NCBI RefSeq assembly: GCF_019052655.1
Contig: NZ_JAHQVB010000007.1
Coordinates: 1 to 55,772, forward strand
Source: Holdemanella porci
GTDB lineage: Bacteria > Bacillota_I > Bacilli_A > Erysipelotrichales > Erysipelotrichaceae
Length of the DNA stretch: 55,772 bases
Direction: 5' to 3'
A program made the position numbers and the translations under genes. This document shows positions 8,074 through 17,178 of this stretch, piece by piece. Position 1 is the first letter of the stretch. The number at the start of each line of letters is the position of its first letter. The notes below the pieces were generated by a model, which saw only the letters and a list, made by a program, of their open reading frames with translations, was not told where the DNA came from and ran no database searches.

Positions 8074-9987
8074 TTAGTAAAGCTTAGCTCCTGCAGGAAT
8101 CTTGTCATCAACCATCAATAAGTTTAGTCCTTCATGACCATTTTCTTCATGAACAGCTGAGATCAACATACCTTCAGAATTAATACCCATCATTTTTCTT
8201 GGTGGTAAGTTTACAATCGCAATTGCAGTCTTTCCAACCAATTCTTCTGGTTCATAATATTCGTGAATTCCGCTTAAAATAACGCGATCTTTACGTTCTC
8301 CGTCATCCAAAGTAAATTTTAATAGCTTCTTAGATTTTTCTACAGCTTCACAAGCTAAGATCTTAACAGCACGGAAATCTGACTTACTGAATGTTTCAAA
8401 ATCTACCATATCTGTGAAGATTGGTTCAATTTTTACATTCGAGAAATCAACCTTTACAGGTGCAGCTTCCACTAGTTTTTTAGCTTTTGCTTTCTTGTTT
8501 GAATCCCCCAAGTTCTTCATGTGAGGGAATAATAATACTTCACGAATTGTTCTTTGATCTGTCAATAACATTACGAAACGATCAATTCCAAGTCCTACAC
8601 CACCAGTTGGAGGAAGACCATACTCCAATGCTTCTACATAATCTGTATCCACTTCGTTGGCTTCATCATCACCTAATTCACGAAGTTCTAATTGTTTTTC
8701 GAAACGTTCTCTTTGATCAATTGGATCATTTAATTCAGAGAATGCGTTCGCATATTCATGTCCACAAATGAACAATTCATAACGATCCGCAAATCTAGGA
8801 TCCTTCGTATTCTTCTTAGCTAATGGAGAAATGGATGTTGGGTGACCATATACAAATGTTGGTTGTACAATAGTTTCTTCAACATATTTTTCGAAGAATA
8901 AGTTGATAATGTGTCCAACTGTATTTTGAATCTTTTCAACTTCGATATCATGTTCCTCAGCTAATTTCAAAGCTTCTTCATAACTCATATCTTGCCAGAA
9001 GTCTACACCACAAGCTTCTTTGATCGCATCCACCATGTGAATACGTTTAAAAGGAGCCTTTAATGATAATTTTGTTCCTTGATATGTAATATCTGTAGTA
9101 CCCAATACTTCATTTGCAACAGAATCAAATAAACCTTCAATCAAGTCCATCATTCCGTGTAAATCACTATAGGCAACATACGCTTCTACTGTAGTAAATT
9201 CAGGGTTATGCATCGCATCCATACCTTCATTACGGAATAAACGTCCAATTTCATAAACACCTTCTAAACCACCAACGATCAAGCGCTTTAATGGTAATTC
9301 AGTCGCAATACGCAAATAGAAGTCCATATTTAATGTGTTGTGGTGCGTTACGAAAGGTCTAGCACTTGCACCACCTAAGATTGGTTGCATAACTGGAGTT
9401 TCAACTTCCACTAAACCTTGACCATCCAAATAATGTTGGATTGCACGAATAATTTTTGGTCGAGTTAAGGCAATTCTTTTTGCCTCTGGATTCATGATCA
9501 AGTCTACATAACGACGACGGAAACGCTCTTCAACATCTGTCAAACCATGGAATTTTTCTGGTAAAGGACGAAGTGATTTTGAAAGGTGTGTATAGTTTTT
9601 AGCACGAACAGACAATTGTCCATGATCTGTCTTCATGACAGTACCTTCAATACCTACGATATCTCCAATGTCATTTTTCTTGAAGATTTCATATTGATCA
9701 TCACCAATTTCATCTTTACGAACATAAATCTGAATTTGACCTTCACGATCCTGGATGTTCATAAAACCAGCCTTACCCTGACGACGCTTCGTCATGATAC
9801 GACCTGCAATCTTAACTGTTACTTGTAATTCATCTAATTCTTCTTTTGTCTTGTCTCCATAAGATGAAGTAATAATACCCGAATTTGAAGTACGATCATA
9901 GCGAGATCCAAATGGATCAATACCCATGTCAATCAAATCTTGCATCTTTTGACGACGAACTTGTTCTTGTTGCGTTAACTTTTCCAT
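8074..9987 (-). CDS. lysS: Lysyl-tRNA synthetase (class II) with C-terminal tRNA-binding domain
   Basis: 637 residues, against about 500 for standard bacterial class II LysRS. Residues about 50-150 form the OB-fold anticodon-binding domain. The catalytic core carries class II motif 2 ([15 protein letters not shown]) and motif 3 ([13 protein letters not shown]). Residues about 525-637 form an additional Trbp111/EMAPII-like domain of the sort found at the end of MetRS ([39 protein letters not shown]). The enzyme charges tRNA-Lys; the extra domain should raise tRNA affinity. A T-box leader precedes it. Start ATG follows the T-box terminator and AAGGAGAA. The 3' 446 bp also occur at 1-446. Confidence 0.97.
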   Translation of the reverse strand: MEKLTQQEQVRRQKMQDLIDMGIDPFGSRYDRTSNSGIITSSYGDKTKEELDELQVTVKIAGRIMTKRRQGKAGFMNIQDREGQIQIYVRKDEIGDDQYEIFKKNDIGDIVGIEGTVMKTDHGQLSVRAKNYTHLSKSLRPLPEKFHGLTDVEERFRRRYVDLIMNPEAKRIALTRPKIIRAIQHYLDGQGLVEVETPVMQPILGGASARPFVTHHNTLNMDFYLRIATELPLKRLIVGGLEGVYEIGRLFRNEGMDAMHNPEFTTVEAYVAYSDLHGMMDLIEGLFDSVANEVLGTTDITYQGTKLSLKAPFKRIHMVDAIKEACGVDFWQDMSYEEALKLAEEHDIEVEKIQNTVGHIINLFFEKYVEETIVQPTFVYGHPTSISPLAKKNTKDPRFADRYELFICGHEYANAFSELNDPIDQRERFEKQLELRELGDDEANEVDTDYVEALEYGLPPTGGVGLGIDRFVMLLTDQRTIREVLLFPHMKNLGDSNKKAKAKKLVEAAPVKVDFSNVKIEPIFTDMVDFETFSKSDFRAVKILACEAVEKSKKLLKFTLDDGERKDRVILSGIHEYYEPEELVGKTAIAIVNLPPRKMMGINSEGMLISAVHEENGHEGLNLLMVDDKIPAGAKLY

Positions 9988-10010
9988 TGTTTTCTCCTTT
10001 TTCTTTTATC

Positions 10011-10262
10011 CATAAAAAAAGGCACTTGCCACAAAGGGACGAAGTGCTCGTGTTACCACCCTAATTTACCAAACAAATCACTTTGCCCAGCCTTAGTCAC
10101 TGTCTATAAACAGCTCTTCCTTTAATGCAGGAAATACAAATAGCTCCAAGTCTTTATTCCCAATTAGTCCTACACTTTTTTTCACCAACCAAAAGCTCTC
10201 TAAAGTATTTCTAAAAGGTACTCGCCCTCTTCATTGCCTTTTTATACGCTCTTATCCTACTA
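10011..10262 (-). promoter_or_regulatory. T-box riboswitch upstream of lysS
   Basis: Read on the minus strand, the leader has the T-box consensus AGGGTGGTAACACG (10049-10062). It is followed by a terminator hairpin pairing GCACTTCG with AAGTGC (10022-10048) and a T run (10013-10020). Upstream are stem I elements: AGAGAG (near 10197), GGTTGGTGAAA (near 10185) and a candidate AAG lysine specifier at 10152-10154 within GGAATAAAGACTTGG. Uncharged tRNA-Lys should stabilise the antiterminator and turn on lysS. The specifier position is tentative. Confidence 0.93.
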
Positions 10263-10283
10263 GACAATACACAATTTGTCAAT

Positions 10284-10844
10284 TTAAGATTTATCCATAT
10301 ATCGAATATTTAATTCTTTAATACAGTTTTTAAATAAAACATCGATCTTGGCATAATATGTTTCTACATCCGGTTCGAAATCATGAGAAATCCAATACTT
10401 TAAAAAGTATAATAAATCATTCGCATAATAATCCACTAAAAAATCTACTGTGAACCTTGAATCCATACCAGTCACATCTAAATAAGAAAATACATTTCTA
10501 AATATTTCTTTAAACACATTACTCATTAAATCTTCAAAACCATTCTGTCCTGTGATTCTGTAACAAGACTTAAAAAAATCACGATTATCACTTACAGTCT
10601 GAAAGATGTGTTTTATAATTTGAGGATTTGATTCATGCTCCATTCCTTTATAAAACATACGATGAATCAAGTATTCTAAAGCCTCATACTTATCCATAAA
10701 ATGATTATAGAAAGTTCCACGAATAACACCTGTTTTATCGCAAATCTGTTTGATTGTGATCTTTTCGAAAGGCTTTTGTTGCATCAAAATATACAATCCC
10801 TCACTCAGAAGATCTTTCATCGTCACCTTTTCATTAAATGTCAT
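10284..10844 (-). CDS. TetR/AcrR-family transcriptional regulator
   Basis: 186 residues. The N-terminal helix-turn-helix is clear: FEKITIKQICDKTGVIRGTFYNHFMDKYEALEYL (about residues 22-56) carries the TetR signature with the aromatic F-Y-x-H-F recognition helix. The C-terminal ligand domain is not specific, but the length and RGTFYNHF match DhaS/YxaF-like small TetR proteins. It is followed upstream at 11 nt by the MntP-like gene in the same direction, so it may autoregulate and control that exporter. Ligand unknown. Confidence 0.85.
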   Translation of the reverse strand: MTFNEKVTMKDLLSEGLYILMQQKPFEKITIKQICDKTGVIRGTFYNHFMDKYEALEYLIHRMFYKGMEHESNPQIIKHIFQTVSDNRDFFKSCYRITGQNGFEDLMSNVFKEIFRNVFSYLDVTGMDSRFTVDFLVDYYANDLLYFLKYWISHDFEPDVETYYAKIDVLFKNCIKELNIRYMDKS

Positions 10845-10854
10845 GAAATCACCT

Positions 10855-11412
10855 CTACAATCGAATTAATCTAAAAATTAACGATAAACTCATAAATAAG
10901 TATACGATTCCGCAAAGAAAATAATAAGCCTTTTGATATCCGGCCCCATTATAATATCCAATATAAAAATGAATCATATAGCCAGCAAGTACAATTAAAA
11001 ATAAGACTAAAGACTCCATCAAATAAGGAAGATTCATATAATAACAGCCAACTCCAACAAAGAAACAGTCCAGTCCTCCAATAAGAGCCAATTTAATAAT
11101 TTTTTTTGTATCAAACTCTTGTAGTCTTTCCACAAACTTTCCACGCTTAAAACTATAGATGACCATTCCATTTCCAAGAATCAAAAAGACAAATATCGCA
11201 ACATATTTATTCAATATTGCCCAAGGACGTCCAAAAATATATGTGGACATTCCATGTCCTAATAAAAATATACCCGAACTGCATAGCGCAAAAATCAATC
11301 CATAAACTAATACTTTTGAGAAGCGAATATTACGAATTGAAGCCCCCTGTTCTAGTGCACATACAAATACGTCTAAACTCAGACAAATACTCAAAATTCC
11401 AAATATCAACAT
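10855..11412 (-). CDS. MntP-like (DUF204) membrane exporter
   Basis: 185 residues in six hydrophobic helices arranged as two repeats. Each half carries a membrane Asp in the MntP-like context: ICLSLDVFVCALEQGA (residue ~14) and IGGLDCFFVGVGCYY (residue ~114). MntP proteins pump Mn2+ out of the cell. The residues around the Asp are less standard than in classical MntP, and YtaF-like sporulation proteins are the other branch of this family, so the metal is uncertain. It forms a likely operon with the downstream TetR gene. Confidence 0.65.
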   Translation of the reverse strand: MLIFGILSICLSLDVFVCALEQGASIRNIRFSKVLVYGLIFALCSSGIFLLGHGMSTYIFGRPWAILNKYVAIFVFLILGNGMVIYSFKRGKFVERLQEFDTKKIIKLALIGGLDCFFVGVGCYYMNLPYLMESLVLFLIVLAGYMIHFYIGYYNGAGYQKAYYFLCGIVYLFMSLSLIFRLIRL

Positions 11413-11436
11413 AACAATCCACCTTCACTAACCTTA

Positions 11437-12543
11437 TTGTATACGAACTTGGATTATTTTAAAAATCACGATGAACATATTTCATTAAATGTATTTATGC
11501 ACTACAATAAACTTATGAAAAACATCATTGACCACATCAAAGAATACGGAAATTTAACCCTTGAAGAATACCCATTTAATAATGTGGACTCTTTGATTCT
11601 CTCACAAATCTCCTATATTAAATTTGAAAACTCCACTATTGATGTTGAATCCGAAGTCCATTTATTAAATGAATTTGAAAATGAGATTGATACTTTATGC
11701 ATTGATACCCGAGTACCCGAATTAAATGAAGAATTATTTGTTCAATGCATACACTCCCTTCGTTATGAATCCATTACCATTTCTCATCTACAAACCAATT
11801 TTGACAAAGACAACGAAAAACAATTCTGTGCTATGACTTTTCACTTGCCCAATCAAACCGATTATATTGCCTTTCGCGGAACCGATGCTAGCTTTGTAGG
11901 ATGGAAAGAAGATTTTAATCTATGTTTTCAAGAAAATATTCCCAGTCAAATTTCTGCATTAAACTATGTAAACAACTATAAGACAAAACACAAACTCATC
12001 TTAGGAGGACACTCCAAAGGAGCTAACTTAGCACTTTATGCCACTATCCATACACACAATCCAATTTATTGTACATACAACCATGATGGGCCTGGATTTC
12101 TTACACCTTATCAAACTGATAAGAAAGTATTCAAGACCATACCACAATCGAGTGTTATTGGACTCTTACTTGAAGAAACAAATAATTATCAAATCATCCA
12201 AAGTGATGCCATATCCATCCTTCAACATGATCCATTTACGTGGTGCGTTGAAAATGGTGACTTTATTTATCTAGAACAAAATGATCAACTATCCAAACAT
12301 ACACAATCCACACTATCAAAATGGCTTAAATCCATTGATATCAATACTCGCAAACAAGTTATTGATACCATTTACTCTATCTTTTCAGATTATGAAAACC
12401 CAAAAGATTTAAGGAAGAATATCGATATGGTTGAGATGGTCAAATCCATTCAAAATATGGATAGTCAAACGAAGAAAATGATTAGTGGAACCATTCAAGT
12501 CTTATTCAAATGCATTCAAAACGAAATCAAGCGAGGAAACTAA
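11437..12543 (+). CDS. Mbeg1-like alpha/beta hydrolase (DUF2974)
   Basis: 368 residues. The N-terminal part (NNVDSLILSQISYIKFE) and the nucleophile elbow GGHSKGANLALYA (Ser in GHSKG, about residue 194) match DUF2974 proteins, lipase-like serine hydrolases of unknown substrate. The downstream Asp/His (NHDGPGF, then a C-terminal His) are plausible triad members. The start is a TTG at 11437 with no clear ribosome-binding site; a second TTG at 11449 is equally possible. It is one of the few plus-strand genes here and converges on the SdpI gene, whose end it overlaps by 4 nt. Confidence 0.75.
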   Translation: MYTNLDYFKNHDEHISLNVFMHYNKLMKNIIDHIKEYGNLTLEEYPFNNVDSLILSQISYIKFENSTIDVESEVHLLNEFENEIDTLCIDTRVPELNEELFVQCIHSLRYESITISHLQTNFDKDNEKQFCAMTFHLPNQTDYIAFRGTDASFVGWKEDFNLCFQENIPSQISALNYVNNYKTKHKLILGGHSKGANLALYATIHTHNPIYCTYNHDGPGFLTPYQTDKKVFKTIPQSSVIGLLLEETNNYQIIQSDAISILQHDPFTWCVENGDFIYLEQNDQLSKHTQSTLSKWLKSIDINTRKQVIDTIYSIFSDYENPKDLRKNIDMVEMVKSIQNMDSQTKKMISGTIQVLFKCIQNEIKRGN

Positions 12544-13172
12544 ATTCCTCGCTTAAATAATATATAACTATAGATACACGGAATAATAGTCGCTACAAGA
12601 ATCACAACAATGCCCATTGTCACATAACCAAGTAATCCAAGTACTATATATAAGATTCCAGCAATGACCATACAATAGCCACCTACACGATTTGACAACA
12701 CCCAGTTTTCATCGCTATTCAAAGACCACGAAGTTTTAATTCCAACCGCATAATTTCGCTTTACCTTTGGCAAATAATTACCGAGTATAATCAATAAAAT
12801 GCCAACTAAAATATTCATCACAAAACTAACATCAAAAGAATACCCCAAGCCAAAATAAATAATTGTCATACTTGTCACAATACAAACAACTGGACAAATC
12901 ATAAATAGAATATTCATCATAAAATCTGGAATATTATTTCGCTTTGGATCTTTTACCGTCACAAAACAAGAAAATACATGAATTGCCAAGCACAAAAACA
13001 ACATACCAAATAAACCCATAAACTTAGGCATTGTACCATCAACTTGTCCATTTACATCAAAATGGGTTGGCACAACATCTGGTAATTGATTATAGAAAAC
13101 TAGATTCAATACGAATGGAACCACAAACAAAGCTAAACTAAATTGAAACCATTTATTTTTCAACATCTTCAT
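12540..13172 (-). CDS. SdpI-like immunity membrane protein
   Basis: 210 residues, six predicted membrane helices. N-terminal DUF1648 part (LPDVVPTHFDVNGQVDG, about residues 30-46) and C-terminal SdpI domain (NYAVGIKTSWSLNSDENW, about 137-155). In Bacillus, SdpI gives immunity to the SdpC toxin and controls its partner repressor by sequestering it at the membrane. The gene overlaps the ArsR-type repressor gene by 20 nt, the same arrangement as sdpRI. No SdpC-like toxin gene is visible nearby. Confidence 0.85.
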   Translation of the reverse strand: MKMLKNKWFQFSLALFVVPFVLNLVFYNQLPDVVPTHFDVNGQVDGTMPKFMGLFGMLFLCLAIHVFSCFVTVKDPKRNNIPDFMMNILFMICPVVCIVTSMTIIYFGLGYSFDVSFVMNILVGILLIILGNYLPKVKRNYAVGIKTSWSLNSDENWVLSNRVGGYCMVIAGILYIVLGLLGYVTMGIVVILVATIIPCIYSYILFKRGI

Positions 13173-13431
13173 TCCCTCCTAAAAAAGACTTAAAATAACA
13201 CAACATCTCCTCAAAAACAGATGCGTTGATTTGATAAAAGATAAAATTTTTATCCTTCTCTTCACAAATCAAACCTGCGTCCTTTAATAAGGATAAATGA
13301 TAAGAAACAGTTGCCTGAGACATATCAAAATGACTTGCGATATCTCCAGCTGACATCTTGCCTTTTTTTAATAAACTCAAAATGTCTCTTCTGACTGGAG
13401 CACCTAAAGCTTTAAACGTTTTTTCAAACAA
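13153..13431 (-). CDS. SdpR-like ArsR-family repressor
   Basis: 92-residue winged-helix protein of the ArsR family without a metal-binding Cys motif in the recognition region. The domain spans FKALGAPVRRDILSLLKKGKMSAGDIASHFDMSQATVSYHLSLLKDAGL (about residues 6-55). It closely resembles SdpR/autorepressor types. It should bind the two palindromes upstream and repress its own operon until the SdpI partner removes it. Start ATG lies 13 nt after the proximal palindrome, with GGAGGTGG as ribosome-binding site. Confidence 0.88.
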   Translation of the reverse strand: MFEKTFKALGAPVRRDILSLLKKGKMSAGDIASHFDMSQATVSYHLSLLKDAGLICEEKDKNFIFYQINASVFEEMLCYFKSFLGGNEDVEK

Positions 13432-13443
13432 AACACCACCTCC

Positions 13444-13465
13444 TATTTAGAAATATTTCTAAATA
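13444..13465. promoter_or_regulatory. Operator palindrome 1 of sdpRI
   Basis: A perfect 22-bp palindrome; half-site TATTTAGAAAT followed by its reverse complement. It lies immediately upstream of the repressor gene's ribosome-binding site. Fits an ArsR-type dimer operator. Confidence 0.75.
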
Positions 13466-13497
13466 GATTATACATCGTTTCTTGATAATTTCAACTA

Positions 13498-13519
13498 TAT
13501 TTAGAAAATTTTCTAAATA
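13498..13519. promoter_or_regulatory. Operator palindrome 2 of sdpRI
   Basis: A second perfect 22-bp palindrome with half-site TATTTAGAAAA. Its outer 9-10 bases match operator 1. Centre-to-centre spacing is 54 bp, about five helical turns, suggesting cooperative binding by the repressor across the promoter. Confidence 0.72.
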
Positions 13520-13542
13520 GATAATAAAAAGAATCAGGAAGA

Positions 13543-14433
13543 TTATTCTCCCTGATACGTTGTATATTTTTGATATTCCTTTGTCGTTTCTTCATCAAAA
13601 CAATACAAACTGATTTTCATTGTATAATCACTATTTGCATCCAACCAATCCGCAATTGTCTTTAATGCTAATGGCACTGCCTTTTCTACAGGATAGCCAT
13701 AGACTCCACATGAAATACATGGAAATGCGATTGTATGAATATCATACTTACGAGCTAAACTCAAACTATTCCAATAACAATCCCTCAACATATGCTCATC
13801 TTCATGTTTTGCCGAATACATCGGACCCACAGTATGAATCACATACTTTACCTTTAAATCATACCCTTTAGTAATCTTGGCCTGTCCTGTATGACAACCA
13901 TTTAATAGCTTACACTCTTCAAGTAACATGGGGCCGGCCGCTCTATGAATAGCGCCATCTACACCGCCGCCACCTAAAAGCGATTCATTGGCTGCATTGA
14001 CAATACAATCTCCATCAAAAGTAGTGATATCTCCTTTTACTACTTTGATTTCACTCTCTAGATTCTTATTGTCTAAAATCATTTCAATTAAAACTTTTGG
14101 TAAAAAATACGAATCTTTCCAAGGATTTAATACAACTCCACTTACACCTTGTGTATCATGCACCATATTTAAAACATCCATCACACTTTGATTTAATGTT
14201 TCTGTATCCTGCCCCAAATCCACTTGAGCCTGTGTAGTAAAAGCTACAAATACATCTTGACCATCATCTAAAGATAATCTTCGATAGACTTTTTCACCCT
14301 CGACATCGCCGACAGGAATAATAAATTGTTTTTGTTCTTTTGCCAGTTTACGAATATGCGAAAGAACCTCCATATTTTTTTCACGAGTCCCCTCTTGATA
14401 TAATTCTTGAATCAATGTTTCTAATCTTTCCAT
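13543..14433 (-). CDS. SseB-like domain fused to a macro domain (ADP-ribose hydrolase)
   Basis: 296 residues. Residues ~1-120 resemble an SseB/enhanced-serine-sensitivity domain (FIIPVGD, DVFVAFTTQAQVD, GVVLNPW). Residues ~128-290 form a MacroD-type macro domain: KGDITTFDGDCIVNAANESL, the GGGGVDGAIHRAAGP loop, and SCGVYGYP. MacroD enzymes remove ADP-ribose or deacetylate O-acetyl-ADP-ribose; the conserved Asn and Asp residues are present, so it is likely active. It follows a small acidic protein by 2 nt, in one operon. Confidence 0.85.
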   Translation of the reverse strand: MERLETLIQELYQEGTREKNMEVLSHIRKLAKEQKQFIIPVGDVEGEKVYRRLSLDDGQDVFVAFTTQAQVDLGQDTETLNQSVMDVLNMVHDTQGVSGVVLNPWKDSYFLPKVLIEMILDNKNLESEIKVVKGDITTFDGDCIVNAANESLLGGGGVDGAIHRAAGPMLLEECKLLNGCHTGQAKITKGYDLKVKYVIHTVGPMYSAKHEDEHMLRDCYWNSLSLARKYDIHTIAFPCISCGVYGYPVEKAVPLALKTIADWLDANSDYTMKISLYCFDEETTKEYQKYTTYQGE

Positions 14434-14435
14434 AC

Positions 14436-14729
14436 CTATTTCCTTACTACAAATGTCAAACTAAAAGGAAAAGCCCCAATCACATCTTGATAAATAGAGT
14501 CATCAATAAAGAATCCCTCTTTCATTGCACTTTCCTTTAATAGCGAATCTAACGAAATAAATTCTTCTTCGCTAATTTTAAAATCATTAAAACAATACCC
14601 ATCATTAAAGCGTTGATAGTTAAATACTTCATCCATTAAATCCCAAGTACTTACTTCACTACCATCTTCTAATGTATCCATATAGTTTAATAATTCATTT
14701 ACGATTTCTTGTTGTCTTTCTTGTACCAT
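14436..14729 (-). CDS. Small acidic protein of unknown function
   Basis: About 97 residues, rich in Asp/Glu, soluble, no signal peptide; I do not recognise the family. I chose the ATG at 14729 because TAGGTGA precedes it at proper spacing; the in-frame GTG at 14738 lies inside that ribosome-binding site. The last codon is 2 nt from the start of the SseB-macro gene, so the two are probably translated together and act in the same process. An antitoxin or partner role to the macro domain is only a guess. Confidence 0.65.
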   Translation of the reverse strand: MVQERQQEIVNELLNYMDTLEDGSEVSTWDLMDEVFNYQRFNDGYCFNDFKISEEEFISLDSLLKESAMKEGFFIDDSIYQDVIGAFPFSLTFVVRK

Positions 14730-14765
14730 AAAAATCACCTACACTTATTCTAACACAAAATGAAA

Positions 14766-14782
14766 AAGAGGCATGGCCTCTT
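14766..14782 (-). terminator. Terminator after the patatin gene
   Basis: Stem AAGAGGC / GCCTCTT with loop ATG, followed on the minus strand by TTTTTCATTTT. It closes the radical SAM-patatin operon and separates it from the macro-domain operon. Confidence 0.7.
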
Positions 14783-14810
14783 AATCAATTTCTAAATATT
14801 CTTTGATTCT

Positions 14811-15701
14811 TTAAATCTGATTTAAACCATCCAAATATCCCATGTAGTAAAGATCAGCGAGTTTATCCACATCCCTCTCTACACGCGATACATTCACTGG
14901 CTTGCTTGGGGCAACCGTAAAGATTCTTCCCTCATTTTCAAGTCTTGATAATTCATCACACTGTCTATTGTATTCACTATTCATCGATTCCAACTTCTGT
15001 TCTAAAGCTGGATATTCAGCATACAATCTTTTTGTCATTTTTTGAACGAAAGGATTCGCTTCACTCTTCCGATACTCTCTTTGACGTGTACGAACCACAA
15101 TGATTTTCTCATAATCATGATCCAATGCCCATTGATACGCTATCTTATCACTGCAGCCACCATCCAAGTATAAACCATCTTCAATTTCAACCATCTTTGA
15201 AACATAAGGCATGGTTGCACTGGCTTGTACGGCCTTAAAAATATCCTGCGTTTTATTCTTACTAAAATATTCGGGCCTTCCCGTTTTACAATTTGTACAT
15301 ACCGCAATAAAATCACGCGTTGGATTCATAAAACGAGGTGTATTTAATGGATCAAAATATTGAGTTCCTTTCATCAAAAAATCAAATCCAATAATTCCTT
15401 TGTTGTTTTTAAAAGCTTCTAAACCAACATATCGAGAATCATGACGATACCCTAAATTAATTCTAGCACTACGACCAATTTGACCAGCCACATAGTTAAA
15501 TCCATTCAAAGCCCCTGCACTTGTACCAACTGTACACTGCATATTGATTTCAAACTGCATTAAAGCATCTAATACCCCTGATGTATATAATCCTCGAAAA
15601 GCTCCGCCTTCAAGGACGATACATCCAGGTACAATTTTATTTGAAGTATTTCCATTTGGAAGTTTGGATATTCCCGAAAAACGCTTATTATTCTTCTTCA
15701 T
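14811..15701 (-). CDS. Patatin-like phospholipase
   Basis: 296-residue lipid acyl hydrolase. Glycine-rich oxyanion loop (GGAFRGLYTSGVL, about residue 32), nucleophile elbow GTSAG (about residue 59) and the dyad Asp in LDGG (about residue 172) are all present, so catalysis by the Ser-Asp dyad is expected. No signal peptide or membrane segment. C-terminal ~100 residues form a charged helical region seen in bacterial patatins such as YjjU-type proteins. It follows the radical SAM gene in the same direction; GGAGGG precedes the ATG. Confidence 0.9.
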   Translation of the reverse strand: MKKNNKRFSGISKLPNGNTSNKIVPGCIVLEGGAFRGLYTSGVLDALMQFEINMQCTVGTSAGALNGFNYVAGQIGRSARINLGYRHDSRYVGLEAFKNNKGIIGFDFLMKGTQYFDPLNTPRFMNPTRDFIAVCTNCKTGRPEYFSKNKTQDIFKAVQASATMPYVSKMVEIEDGLYLDGGCSDKIAYQWALDHDYEKIIVVRTRQREYRKSEANPFVQKMTKRLYAEYPALEQKLESMNSEYNRQCDELSRLENEGRIFTVAPSKPVNVSRVERDVDKLADLYYMGYLDGLNQI

Positions 15702-15751
15702 AACATCCCTCCTTCTTAGCTGAAAATTCTATACTCATTTTTTTAATTTGT

Positions 15752-17095
15752 CTACTTTTTTTGTTCATTCCAAAGTTTGTCAGCCATTGGCTTCCAGTTT
15801 TTTGCATATGGAACCGTCTTTTCCAATAAGTGATCCACATCTTCTGGGGATTCATAATCTGTATTGACTGCTTTACTTTGTTTCACCAATTCTTGAATAC
15901 GACCAGCGTTTTCTAACATTGGACAAGGTCTTAACATATTTTCATTAAATGGTTGATTATCATGATAAGCCTGGAATAATGGAGATCTAAGTGCATCGAG
16001 TAATGTTGTATTGTGAATGTTACAGTTCGAATAATGAATGAATACACATGGTTCTACATCGCCCTTGGCATTGATATGAAGATATCTTCTACCTCCAGCA
16101 ATACATCCACCCACATATTGCGCATCATTTTGAAAATCCATAGTGAAAATTGGTTTTTCACTTCTGAACTTACGAATCTGATGATAAACATACGCTCTTT
16201 GTTCTGGTGTTGGAAGCAATTCTTTCACAGCCTCATTTCCTACTGGCATATAGTGGAAGAACCAGCAGAATAAAGCACCTGAATCAATCATTAAATCAAA
16301 GAATTCATCACTTGCGATATCTTTATAGTTTACACTTGTATAACAAGTACTAATTCCAAAAGGCAATTTGTGTTTCTTTAATAATTCCATGGAACGTTTT
16401 ACATTTTCATAACAGCCTTCACCACGTCTAGAATCATTCGCTGTTTCGAAACCTTCCAAACTAATGGCTGGAACAAAGTTTTTAACTCGCAACATATCCT
16501 GACAGAATTCTTCATCAATCAATGTTCCGTTTGTGAAAGATAAGAAAGCACAATCTGGATGCATTTCACAAATCTTAATCACATCCTTTTTACGTGTTAA
16601 AGGTTCTCCACCCGTATAAATGTACATGTAAGTACCTAATTCTTTTCCTTGACGAATAATCGAATCAATATCATCTAAAGATAAATTTAATTGATGTCCA
16701 TATTCAGCAGCCCAACATCCTGTACAATGTAAGTTACATGCAGATGTTGGATCTAATAATACAGCCCAAGGGATATTACAATTATATTTTTGTGCCAACT
16801 CCTCTTGTTTTGTACTACCATTTAGTGATGCATTAAAAATAAAGTTTTTAAATACAGCCTGACGAACGCCTGCATTCAAATCGTAAAGCTTCATGATATA
16901 GTCATACCAAACACCTTTTTCATCGATTTGTTCACGAATCACTTTACGCTGTGAACCATACCAACCTTCAGGCATAACCTTATCTACTAAATTCATTAAT
17001 TTAGGAATATTTGTTTCTGGATCCTTATCCAAATACTTCAAAGCTTGACTCATTCCAAACTTTTGAACACTACTCTGTAAAGAACTAAAATTCAT
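15752..17095 (-). CDS. Radical SAM protein with SPASM-like C-terminus
   Basis: 447 residues. The [4Fe-4S]-SAM motif CNLHCTGC lies near residue 118, followed by YTGGEPL and the SAM-binding strand. C-terminal cysteines (GGCIAGGRRYLHINAKGDVEPC, then NCN and CPML) resemble a SPASM/twitch accessory cluster site. N-terminal ~100 residues are helical and specific to this subgroup of Firmicutes/Bacteroidetes radical SAM proteins, often encoded near lipid-related genes. Substrate unknown; no precursor peptide gene is visible nearby. It leads the operon with the patatin gene. Confidence 0.85.
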   Translation of the reverse strand: MNFSSLQSSVQKFGMSQALKYLDKDPETNIPKLMNLVDKVMPEGWYGSQRKVIREQIDEKGVWYDYIMKLYDLNAGVRQAVFKNFIFNASLNGSTKQEELAQKYNCNIPWAVLLDPTSACNLHCTGCWAAEYGHQLNLSLDDIDSIIRQGKELGTYMYIYTGGEPLTRKKDVIKICEMHPDCAFLSFTNGTLIDEEFCQDMLRVKNFVPAISLEGFETANDSRRGEGCYENVKRSMELLKKHKLPFGISTCYTSVNYKDIASDEFFDLMIDSGALFCWFFHYMPVGNEAVKELLPTPEQRAYVYHQIRKFRSEKPIFTMDFQNDAQYVGGCIAGGRRYLHINAKGDVEPCVFIHYSNCNIHNTTLLDALRSPLFQAYHDNQPFNENMLRPCPMLENAGRIQELVKQSKAVNTDYESPEDVDHLLEKTVPYAKNWKPMADKLWNEQKK

Positions 17096-17178
17096 AACTC
17101 TTCCTCCGGTTTCATTTATAATTTCATTCTAGTTCTTTAAAAATGGGTTTTTAATAGACAAATTTTCAAATGTGTAAA

